Positions 17,361-25,531 of a stretch of DNA of 25,531 nucleotides are shown in pieces. Every line of letters begins with the position of its first letter. Position 1 is the stretch's first letter. Origin of the DNA: Caulochytrium protostelioides (lineage: Eukaryota; Chytridiomycota; Caulochytriomycetes; Caulochytriales; Caulochytriaceae); NCBI GenBank assembly GCA_003615045.1, contig ML014338.1, positions 1-25,531 on the forward strand. The letters run 5' to 3'. Position numbers and translations under genes: made by a program. The notes beneath the pieces are model-generated. The model had not been told where the DNA came from and made no database searches. It saw nothing but the letters and a program-made list of their open reading frames with translations.

Positions 17361-19211
17361 GGATGGCGGTCTCGTCCTACGTGGTATCCGTTGGATCTGC
17401 GGTAGCCGCCCCGGACTCAGGGTCATGACAGAGGGGGGCCAGTGATCAGCAGGCCGCCGCCGCTCAACAGGATCGGAGCGGCACCCTGCGCTGGGCTCGC
17501 CTGGCGGCAAGCCCAGGCCTCGGCGCGAGCCGGAGCCGGCGCGGGCAGCGGCCGGGCGAGGACAGTCGCTCACGGGGTGAGCCGTCACCAGCATCGGCAC
17601 GACCGCGCAGCGCGGCTCAGCGACCGGCAGCAGGGACTCGATATCGCCGGTTGCGTGGATGGTGGTCGTGGGCGATGCGGGGTTTCAGGCGTCGCGGGAC
17701 AACGCGACCCGGATCGGATGCCGGAGTCATACCGCAGGCGCGGGTCGTCGCTCGGTCGTCGCTCGTCCGCCTCGGGGTCCGTCGGTGTCAGGTGCGGCGT
17801 CCCCAGGGATGGCACCGGAGGGTACGGGATGGCAGGGTCGAGTATGGCGCACGATGGCAGGACATGGCTCAACAGCAGCGGCATGCTAGAGATGATACCG
17901 GAGAACCTCCCCGAGACCATCGGTGCCGCGAGCGGGGCGGATCCCTGTCGTCACGGCCCCTCCACCATGCGCGTGCTCCTGGCCTGGCCTGACCGGTGCG
18001 GCAGCGTCTCGGACTCAGCCCTGCCTCATGGACCGATTGTGTCGTCATGGTCATGGTCGTCATCCTTCCACGGTTGCGCATCTCGCGAGCGTCGTGTTCA
18101 CTCACATCTCCACCATCCGTGGCAGATCGTCCGTCTTCTCCTGAGAGGCGACGTATGAGACGCTCGTCTTGAGGCCGCCTCGTCCGAGGTCGCCCAGCAG
18201 GTTCATGTTTCATGGTGGTGGGCACAGCATCGCCGCTCCAGCAGAACAGCATCCCCCCTCCGAAACGGCAACTCACGGCGACCACGCCGACGTACTCCTG
18301 ATCGGGCGCATACGAGCCACCCAGCGGCCCGCCCACCCTAGTTTTGGTGTGAATCGGTCCTTGGACGCGGTCGATGGTGCCGCGCACTGACGTGACCTTC
18401 GCAGTCCCTTTCGCGCGCTCGCCCGCTGGCCCGGCTCGGTGTGACGGCGCGGGTGGTCTTGGGTTCGCCCGCACGCGGTCGTCCTCGACCGGCTCCATCG
18501 TTCCCGGCCGCTGCCTGCGCTGATACCCCGCTCGCCCTGCGCACACCCGTGGAACACGTGGTCAGCGCGTCACGTCGTACATGACGTCGTTGCCGGAGGG
18601 TAGCACGCGGAGTTAGCGGGCCTCCACCGACGCCACTCAGCCCGCGGTGCCCCGAGCCTCGGGTAGGTCTGGGCCGCTCCTGCTGGCTGCCTGCCTGCCT
18701 GCGTGGCTGGCCGGCCGCTCGCCCACGGCGACGGGCGCCTTCGCCTTTCCGGCCTTTCTCGACGGTACCCACGCACCGCGTTGCGCTGGGCTTGAACGTC
18801 GCCGTCGCGCCGCCGCCGCCAGCCGTCGCTCGCGCCGTTCCTGCGGCTCCACGGACCGCCGTTCGCATCCCCCTTCGGGCCTTGCGCAACGCTTTCGATT
18901 CTCGGAAGCCGCCACGTCACGGCGACATCCATTCCAGGCCTCGGACCGGTCCCGGTCCTGGCACCGGCCGCCACGGCCTCGTCCACGCCGAGGGCGGAGC
19001 GCTGAGCACCGAGAGCCGACGGTCCAAGCCGCTTTTCGGTTCTCACTAGGCGTTCCGGCTGGGGCGACAGCCCTGACGGGGTTCCCAGCGGCACCCGCCC
19101 TCGAGCCGATCACTCCCCTTATCGCAGCCTACCTACCGCCGGTGCTGAGCTGTGCATCGCGGGGCTGGACTCAACGAAGCGAAACGGGGTTGAACGGGAC
19201 CAGGCCGTGCA

Positions 19212-19246
19212 GAGCTGAGCTGAGCTGAGTTGAGCTGAGCTGAGCT
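19212..19246. repeat. Pentamer repeat (GAGCT)x7
   Basis: Seven GAGCT units, the fourth reading GAGTT, followed by degenerate copies to about 19264. It is not a telomeric repeat. Confidence 0.88.
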
Positions 19247-19626
19247 GGAGTGAATTGAGCTGAGCAGTGCCTAGCCTCTTTGACCGGCGTTGGACTGCAC
19301 TCAAGTCCTGTATCCTCGCGCCTCAAGCAAGGGAGACGGCCAGATCCACGCCGCTGATGCCAACACCGTCATTCGCCGACGACCTGCACGCTTCGCACAC
19401 CGTGCATCCGTGGCCCTCAGGGTCCTTGTCCCCCGATCACCCGACGCCGTCACCCCCGCTGGCCTCCGTGACTCGTGATCCATCTCGCTACCGTCCGCCG
19501 ATTCCGGGGGCTTGGTGCCCTTCCTAGCGTCGTTGGCCTCATTTCTTCTGGTCTCGCCACGCGGCGCCTCCGTTCCGCCTCCACGCTGTCTCCGACGACC
19601 CCCGCGGCTTCATTGATTCCAAACCG

Positions 19627-19646
19627 CTCGTCTCGTCTCGTCTCGT
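19627..19646. repeat. Pentamer repeat (CTCGT)x4
   Basis: Four perfect CTCGT units. The same unit recurs three times at 19856-19870, about 210 bp downstream. Confidence 0.88.
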
Positions 19647-19855
19647 CTGGCCGCCGTCCGTGGCCGAGGCTGCGCTCCCGCGGGTCCGCTGGCCGCGCTC
19701 GGGTTTCGTCCCAGGGCGGTGGTGGTCCGAGCGCCGACACGATCACACCAGTCGTGACCGCCCCGTCCTGCGCCCCCGCGCGCCCTCGGTCTGGTGCTGC
19801 GGCCGAAAGGAAGGCGCCGTCGCTTTCGTTTCGATCATCGCATTTTTTGACGCGT

Positions 19856-19870
19856 CTCGTCTCGTCTCGT
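19856..19870. repeat. Pentamer repeat (CTCGT)x3
   Basis: Three perfect CTCGT units, the second run of this pentamer, about 190 bp upstream of the DUF1206 start codon. CT-rich runs of this kind may belong to the promoter or 5' leader. Confidence 0.85.
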
Positions 19871-20062
19871 CGTAGGCGTCGGAGTTGAATCGACGTCGGA
19901 GTGGCGAGCGTTGGCGCGCCATCGGAGCCGCGCGTGGTTGGTCGCTACGTGTTGCACCGACACGCGTCGGTGCACACGGACGCGGACCGACATCGGCATC
20001 GGCATCGGCGCTTCCCGGGACGCTCCCCAGGCATCGCGCGCACGCCAGCAAGCCAGGGCCTC

Positions 20063-22078
20063 ATGGCCTCGACGCTCCCTTCGCGGGACGGAGGGCGTCC
20101 GCATCCCCCACCCACGGCATCGGCGCAAGCCGCCGACGCCGCCACCTCGCGCCATGGCGGCCGCGATGCCGATGTTCCCAGACCCGCCGGCGCCCGATCA
20201 GGAGACCGACGGCGGTCAGACGCCGTCCCCGCGGTCCCGCCCTCGCCCGCCTCGTCGTCCGCCTCGCTGTCGTCGGTCGGCCACCCCCACGCGCTGAATC
20301 CCGTCCACTACGGCGCCGATGCCGGAGCGCCATCCCCTGCGCAGTCCTCCTCGTCCGCCACCGAGATCTCATCGAATGCGACGCTCACTGCCCCGTCAAC
20401 TGGTAAGCACCGTGCCTCTCGCCCCCCGATCGCATGCCACTCCGGCTCGTGCTCCGACGCGTGCTCCGGCTCGCGCTCACGCTCGCGCCCGCGCTCGCGC
20501 TCACGCGCGTCGTCGCCATTCGCGGCGGCCCCGCGCGTGGCGACCATGAGCCGCTACAGCATCGCGGCGCCATGGACCGACGTGATACACGATACGACGA
20601 TCATGGATGCGACTCAACCATTTCACCCCGATGTTTTCCATGAAGATCCTCACGCCGATGGCGCCGACAGCGCGGACGAGCATGCGGGCCACCGGGATGG
20701 CCGCCGGTCGGCCGTGACCTCGCTCGCGACATGCTCGGTCCGCGACGATGAGTCCGTCATCGGCGTGTGCCCGCCGTGCCAGTGCACCGGCAGCGCGCTC
20801 AAGAACCACATCGACGGGCTCTGCCCCGAAGAGCTGGCCGCGCGGACACGGCTGATCGGCTTCTCGGAGATGGTCAAGTCGGAAAACTATGCATTTGGTC
20901 CCACCGACGTCCGCGTGCGGTGGGTCAGGCTCGTACGCATCGTGGGCCGTATCGGCTTCGCGTGCAAAGGCCTGGTGTACGCGCTGATCGGGATCCTCAC
21001 GATCATGTCGGCTCACGACCCCACCAACATGCAGGACGAGAGCCCCCAGGGCGCGTTCCTTTTTCTCGGCATGCAGAACTCGGGGCTGCTCGCGGTGCTC
21101 CTGCTAGGCTTCGGGCTGCTCTGCTATTTGACGTGGCGCTTTCTCGAGGGAATCACCGGCATCGGCGCCCACGACTCGGGCAAGCCCATGTTCTTCAAAT
21201 TCCGGTTTGCGCCGGTGGTTTCGGGGGCCGTCTATACCTCATATCTCTACTACCTGCTCGAGATCCTGATGTCCTACGACGACGGGAGCTTCAACTACGG
21301 CAGCACGAGCGACGAAGGCGGCGTCGTCGTGGTCAGTGGCGCCAATCCGTCGGGCGCCAGCAGCGGCAGCAGCTCGCTAGCCGGCAGCAACGACGACTCG
21401 CCGGATTTCCCCGACAAGTGGACGCACTCGACCATCGGCCTCATCGGGCTGGCCTTCGTCGCCCTCGCCTTTCTCATCGCCGCGCTCACCCAGATCGTCC
21501 CGGCCATCACGGGCCGCTTCCGCGACGAGTTGGAGTTCCGCGGCACGCGGCGCTTCTGGCGCATCGTGATGGAAATCACCGGTCGGATCGGGATTATGGC
21601 GCGCGGTGCCCTGTTTGCCGCGATGGCCGCGCTCTTTATCAGCGCGCTCGCCGGCACCTTGCCCCACGAGAAGCGCCATCACAACAGCAGCCCCATTTCC
21701 CAGAGCATCAACCAGCTCATCCACCACCGCGTCGGCCGCGCCGCGATGGCCATCCTCGGCACGGGCCTCGTGATCTATGGCCTCTTTGCCGTCCTCAACC
21801 TCATCTTCCGGCGGTTCCCCACCTACGCCGTGCCGTACAAGCACGTGCTCCCGGAAATCAAAATTCTGGAACGTCGTCGCGATATCCCTCGCTGGCTAGG
21901 CATTCCGATCCGCACGTCGCGGCGTAGCCTGGCCCGCTGGACGCGTGACCGGCGCTCGGCGGCCGACTTGCGGCGCGCCTCAGCGGCGTCCGTATCGTCG
22001 GTGTCGACGACGTCGTCGTCGTCGTCGTCCGCGTCGTCGTCGTCATCAAGGGCATCCACATCGATGCCGCGCGTCTGA
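20063..22078 (+). CDS. DUF1206-like six-helix membrane protein
   Basis: 671 residues from the ATG at 20063; the upstream extension uses a GTG only. The core resembles DUF1206, a bacterial-type membrane domain of three two-helix repeats with unknown function. Predicted helices (rough): 296-316, 341-358, 383-403, 457-479, 509-531, 558-580. Repeats are visible: GRIGFACKGLVYALIG (295-310) and GRIGIMARGALFAAMA (507-522) align, and a degenerate copy starts near 383. Residues 1-250 are low-complexity with a Ser-Arg run; 405-450 is a Gly/Ser/Asp loop; the C-terminus is basic, then poly-Ser. A CPPCQC-type Cys cluster lies at about 236-241. A donor-like G|GTAAGC at 20403 and an acceptor TTCCATGAAG at 20645 would remove 243 nt (81 codons, including the Ser-Arg run) in frame; both forms are open. 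Family assignment is from the repeat pattern. Confidence 0.72.
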   Translation: MASTLPSRDGGRPHPPPTASAQAADAATSRHGGRDADVPRPAGARSGDRRRSDAVPAVPPSPASSSASLSSVGHPHALNPVHYGADAGAPSPAQSSSSATEISSNATLTAPSTGKHRASRPPIACHSGSCSDACSGSRSRSRPRSRSRASSPFAAAPRVATMSRYSIAAPWTDVIHDTTIMDATQPFHPDVFHEDPHADGADSADEHAGHRDGRRSAVTSLATCSVRDDESVIGVCPPCQCTGSALKNHIDGLCPEELAARTRLIGFSEMVKSENYAFGPTDVRVRWVRLVRIVGRIGFACKGLVYALIGILTIMSAHDPTNMQDESPQGAFLFLGMQNSGLLAVLLLGFGLLCYLTWRFLEGITGIGAHDSGKPMFFKFRFAPVVSGAVYTSYLYYLLEILMSYDDGSFNYGSTSDEGGVVVVSGANPSGASSGSSSLAGSNDDSPDFPDKWTHSTIGLIGLAFVALAFLIAALTQIVPAITGRFRDELEFRGTRRFWRIVMEITGRIGIMARGALFAAMAALFISALAGTLPHEKRHHNSSPISQSINQLIHHRVGRAAMAILGTGLVIYGLFAVLNLIFRRFPTYAVPYKHVLPEIKILERRRDIPRWLGIPIRTSRRSLARWTRDRRSAADLRRASAASVSSVSTTSSSSSSASSSSSRASTSMPRV

Positions 22079-22778
22079 GGGTCGGCCTTGTGTTGTCAGG
22101 CCGGGTCTCTGCTTGTTTTCCATGTTTTAACGTTTGTAATGAAGCGTGATGATAGACAGCGATGAATGCATGTAGCGCGCTCGCATGGCCGACATTTGAT
22201 GATTCAAGATTTTCCCCACGGTGATCCGTTGTCACGAATACCGACTCAGCGCAGCCCCTGATTGCCGGCCAGCTGGCCTTCCCCTGTTTCTGCTGCACCT
22301 GTCGTGCCGCGATGCCGCACCCTAAGAATCTCACTGGCTGTTCGAGATCATCGAGGGGCCTGTCACCATTCTCTGCGGTCGCCGCTTCCGTGGTCCGGCA
22401 GCCACAACGGATCCATGGTATCCTTGCGGCGTCCCCACCATCGGGCATCAGAATGAGTGGCAAGCGCCGCCGATCTCCCGCAGCAGAAATGGTGGCCGCG
22501 CTTTCAACCGCCCAGCACGACGAGCACGGCAGACAAGGATCGGGCGTGGCAGTGATCCGCATGAATTGAGAGGCTCTTGTGAATCAGTTAGTTGACATCT
22601 GGTACGGTCGGGGATCCGAATGAAGGGGTCCACCAGCCCAACCCCTGGCGGTGCGGCATTGGGGGGCCATCATCCGGCGCGTCCAGCGCAGGCAGGCAAG
22701 GCCCACCCATCCCGTAAGGTCTTATTCCAGCTTAGTTGATATATTGATACAGTCGCTTACTAGATACATTGCTAATGA
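22079..22778. other. Convergent spacer, DUF1206 gene / unknown gene
   Basis: About 700 bp between two stop codons, with visibly lower GC than the DNA to the left. It must hold both 3' UTRs. No AATAAA hexamer was found; AATAAG occurs on the minus strand near 22725. Short frames here (22312-22569 plus; 21858-22562 minus, which also overlaps the DUF1206 3' end) lack domain character. Confidence 0.5.
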
Positions 22779-24734
22779 TCAAGGAGATGTAGTAGGGTCA
22801 AGCACTTCTTGGGACGGGACATCATCGAAGTCCGGGTCGCAATCCGAGTCGTCAACGTCGCTGGGGTTGAGGCACCACGTCGCGACATCGTTCGACACGG
22901 CCTGCCATTCGTACAAGATCAGTTCGTTCTGCTTGGCGAAACGGACCCGGGGGCACGGTCGGGGGATGGGCGCGAGGGCCTCGTCAGAAGCTGGGCCGTC
23001 GAAGGCGCCGACCGGGTCGTAAATCGATTGAGCAATGCCAAAAGAGGTCATTCCCGGAGAGCACAAGGAGCCCGTGGTGTTAGGACGACGGGTACTTCGG
23101 AACCATCGCATCAAAAAGGACTTGAAATTGGCGTGTGCAGGGCTGCGACGTCTCGGCGTCGGCGCGCACAAGATAGGAACCTCTTTCCCGCTGCGGCGGT
23201 GAGATCGGAGATGTGTTGCTGCCGGTGGGGCCGAAGTTGTTCTTGGCGTGGCTACTTTCGTCGGAGCAAGCATGGCATCTGAATCGTCATCGAAAGCGGG
23301 TGCGATGGGGGACAGCGCTGAGAAGGAACGTCGCTTTGCGATGGGACGAGGCATGGGGGCCGATGCCCACTGGGCATGAATGTCTTCCCGATAGCTGCTG
23401 GGATCGCACTCAAGAGCAGGAGCCTCATAGCCCTCTTCAAGGGACACCTTGGCCATCAACCGACTGTATCGGATAAGGGCACGCAAGGGTGCAGAAGCAC
23501 GTTCAACGGGATCGAAGCTTTCCGGCATCCGCCCGTTGTCAATCGGTAAGCCATCCTCATCGAACGGCATGAAGGCCGAGGCGGGATCATATGTCTCATG
23601 CTTGTCCAGCATCGAAACGAATCCCCAGCAGTGAGCGGTACCGCATCGGCGGGCCCGATCGGCAAGATTTCGCATCGCTGGCAGCGTGGAATCCTGAGCT
23701 TCCAGGGCGGATATGATTTTGAGATTGATCTCAGCCTTCATTTGGCGAGCAACACTGTCAGACTCTTCAGACATGGCACAAGCTTTCGGGAGTGCTGGAA
23801 CAAGGTGAGAAGCCGCGATGAACGTCAGCGACCTGACACTCGAGCTCTGAGTGTCAAGGCACTGCTGCACACCGATCGGAAGGCAGAGGAAGAGCCCCCT
23901 CATCAGGGTCGACCAGCACGAAAGCGAGGCATGCCATTGCATACGCCCGTCATGATACCGCAGGGCGTCCCCTAGCAGTGCAAATCCGGGCATGATGCGG
24001 GCAACCACGGTGCCGTGGGCATGCGCAAGGAGAGTTATCTTGTGTCGCGTAGAAAGGGCCGGGTGGGCCAGCGTCCAAAGCATCATGGTGCCCATCGTTT
24101 CAACAGTGGAGAACACAGCAGCTACGCGGGTATCACCGATCGCAGGGACCAGTTCGAGGGGTTGCGTGCTACTGTGGTTTGTGCAGCGGTCAGCCTCGGC
24201 GACATCGACGATCTCGAGGCCCGAGTCGTTCGACTTGCCGGGAGCGAGATGAGGTGACCCGGCCGGCTCGTCCTCGGCCTCGCTGTCGATCACTTGCAAA
24301 TCATCGCAACTGACGGTGGGCTTGTCGCCGTTCGCACGCGCGTTGCCAGCAACGGAGGCGGCGGTCGGCATGCAAGTGATAGGAGCGGTGTCGATCTTGA
24401 GGATGGCGGCGGGCTGGGGGGCGTCGGCGACCACAAGGCTGGTGGCGGGCTGGGAAGCCTCTGCGTTTACGACGATGGCAAGCCCGAGAGCTTCGGTGGT
24501 CTGGCAGGCCTTGGCCGACTTGCTGGCCTTGCTGGCCTTGGCGACGTGAAGAGACGTCTATTATGTGAAGTAAATAGCAAAAAAGAAAACATAGAGACGG
24601 ATGAGTTAGATGCTCGAAGCCAAGTGATAATGAGCTAAGGGCCCGTGCTCGTCGACAAAAGGCCGATGTGCACGGGAAGAGCCAAGACGATGTCTTACCG
24701 CCAGGCGCTTGAAGAGCTTCATGAGACTAGGCAT
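22779..24734 (-). CDS. Unrecognised protein with RVRF (possible PP1-docking) motif, two exons
   Basis: Exons 24699-24734 and 22779-24557 give 604 residues. Exon 1 encodes MPSLMKLFKRLA and ends GCG|GTAAGA. Exon 2 begins after a long pyrimidine tract and AATAG, continuing in phase 0 with TSLHVAKASKASKSAK. Without exon 1, the first in-frame ATG is at 24369-24371. I recognise no family. The N-terminus is short, basic and amphipathic (possible targeting signal); about 50-160 is acidic and disordered; about 160-320 looks helical and globular, with several Cys and Trp; 400-490 is Ser/Pro/Arg-rich. Near the end, PRVRFAKQNELILYEWQ has RVRF at 549-552, fitting the RVxF docking motif for protein phosphatase 1, followed by a strongly acidic tail. 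Codon use is less GC-biased than in the left-hand genes. Gene reality is fairly certain from the length and splice fit; function is unknown. Confidence 0.65.
24558..24698 (-). other. Intron 1 of the RVRF-protein gene (141 nt)
   Basis: Minus-strand donor CTGGCG|GTAAGA at 24698 and acceptor CACATAATAG ending at 24558, with a T-rich tract (TTTTCTTTTTTG) before it. Phase 0. Reading through instead gives a stop near 24606. Confidence 0.7.
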
Positions 24735-25084
24735 TATGAATATTTGATGGTGCGTGTGTGTGCTTGTGTGCGCGCGAAACAAACGAATGAATGGGAATGA
24801 AATGGGAGCTGAAAGCAAACGGCACAAAATCAAAGGCAAAAAAAGGAGCAACAAATGTCGTTGGTTTTTGCAGATCAGGCAGACGGATGACAAGGTCAGG
24901 GAGTCGGTAATAAGAAGAATGGTGGCGATACTTGGTTGCATCTTGAACCCGTGCCTCCATACGCACTCATGAGCAATTGTCGGCACGGCAAGATCTATTC
25001 GTGTTTCTTGCTGTATTTTTCCGGACGGCGGCACATCAGGCCCCTGTACCAGAGCCCAAACCTTTATAGCGGCACCTGGCCCAC
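24735..25084. promoter_or_regulatory. Divergent promoter region at right end
   Basis: Comparatively AT-rich. On the minus strand the leader of the RVRF gene is pyrimidine-rich (24790-24860), and its start codon has A at -3. On the plus strand TTTATAGCGG at 25063-25072 resembles a TATA box, but lies only ~20 nt before the candidate ATG at 25085. Confidence 0.4.
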
Positions 25085-25531
25085 ATGACGGCTCGCTTCT
25101 TCGCCGTCGTCGAGGTGAGTGAAATGTGCGGTTGCGAGAACGTCAGGTGGAAGTGGCTGACGCTCACCTTACGGAAGATGTTCCATCTGTCTGCGACTCA
25201 TACCGATTTGTCCGACGCCGGTCCCTAGACCTGCAGCCGATGAATCTTCTACCACACAAGGATGCAATTTTGTTGGTGTTGGCGGTGGTGGTGCCGACCC
25301 GCATTGGTGAAGCGCACTCACCTAACTCCAACTGGAGAGAAGACATGGGTGGTAAGAGGAATTCATGGGCGTCTTTCATCAGCGTCAAGACTGCATCCAT
25401 GGTCGCAGAGCCAGAAGAGCCGGGAGGCCTGGAAGGGCCGCTCGGTAGCAAGTCTATGGATCAAACATGGTGGTCAGGCAGTGTAGAGAGAGGCCGCCTG
25501 GACAGGACCAGGACCGCCGAGATAGGCGAAC
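25085..25531 (+). CDS. Possible 5' end of a spliced gene leaving the right edge
   Basis: ATG at 25085 opens MTARFFAVVE and ends GAG|GTGAGT, a strong donor at 25115. Joining to the acceptor CTGCAG at 25236 (122-nt intron, phase 0) gives PMNLLPHKDAILLVLAVVV and a frame that stays open to the window edge. A 32-nt intron to 25146 enters the same frame but is very short. Unspliced, the frame stops at codon 48. No family recognised. A minus-strand frame (ATG at 25398-25400, stop 25164) competes, so this is a weak call. Confidence 0.25.

Larger units (their letters stand above)
17121..20062. other. 2.9-kb intergenic region, dioxygenase to DUF1206 gene
   Basis: No gene I can defend. Frames such as 17442-18158 and 18647-19228 (plus) and 17869-18546 (minus) lack domains and consistent codon bias, and the two plus-strand frames open only at GTG. 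The region holds a decamer repeat (17321-17360) and three pentamer runs (19212-19246, 19627-19646, 19856-19870), the last ending about 190 bp before the next start codon, plus CGACGTCG at 19891-19898. Confidence 0.5.

Noticed and set aside
18647-19228. Possible secreted protein (hydrophobic start LLLAACLPAWLAG)
   Set aside because: Opens with GTG, becomes Arg-rich and runs through the GAGCT repeat; no supporting codon bias.
21858-22562. 234-codon minus frame starting at ATG 22560-22562
   Set aside because: Overlaps the 3' end of the DUF1206 gene antisense and has no recognisable domain; probably chance.
1-25531. CRISPR array, transposon or telomere repeats
   Set aside because: No spaced direct repeats, transposase-like frame, terminal inverted repeats or TTAGGG-type arrays; the tandem repeats are short simple-sequence arrays.

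Overview
This is nuclear DNA from a eukaryote. The genes are single cistrons with no Shine-Dalgarno or operon logic. Three of them need short GT-AG introns (124, 159 and 141 nt). The products are a SNARE, a kinetochore subunit, an eEF2 chaperone and a tRNA thiolation factor. By eye the DNA is strongly GC-rich over the first ~22 kb and clearly more AT-rich after ~22,080. Proteins carry long Ala/Pro/Ser/Gly/Asp low-complexity tails and insertions. The Spc24 C-terminus looks fungal. A PRL-type phosphatase, a Taspase-1 homologue and a DUF1206 membrane protein are not what I would expect together in a crown yeast. My best guess is a GC-rich, intron-poor fungus or close relative, possibly early-diverging such as a chytrid; this is inference, not proof.

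Layout, left to right: an Ala/Pro-rich protein running off the left edge (-, <1-566); SEC22 (+, 2084-2737); HGH1 (-, 2954-4262, one intron); CTU2/NCS2 (+, 5154-6908); a PRL/PTP4A-like phosphatase (-, 7129-8877); a 3.5-kb gap with repeats and doubtful ORFs; SPC24 (+, 12373-13587, one intron); a Taspase-1 homologue (-, 13672-15606); a LigB/DODA-type extradiol dioxygenase (+, 16266-17120); a 2.9-kb gap with pentamer repeats; a DUF1206 membrane protein (+, 20063-22078); an unrecognised 604-residue protein with a possible PP1-docking motif (-, 22779-24734, one intron); and a possible first exon of a gene leaving the right edge (+, from 25085).

Strand alternates almost gene by gene, giving divergent promoter pairs and convergent tail-to-tail pairs. 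SPC24 and TASP1 stop codons are only 84 bp apart. HGH1 (folding of elongation factor 2) and CTU2 (wobble-uridine thiolation) share one 891-bp divergent promoter and both serve translation elongation. The other genes are mostly unrelated housekeeping functions; I see no biosynthetic cluster, defence island, transposon, CRISPR array, rRNA or tRNA gene.

The less ordinary signals are: the PRL phosphatase without a CAAX box; the DUF1206 protein in a eukaryote; the RVRF protein; an SPC24 intron whose donor site supplies an in-frame stop; a nested inverted repeat between TASP1 and the dioxygenase gene; and a CGACGTCG palindrome that recurs almost only outside coding regions.
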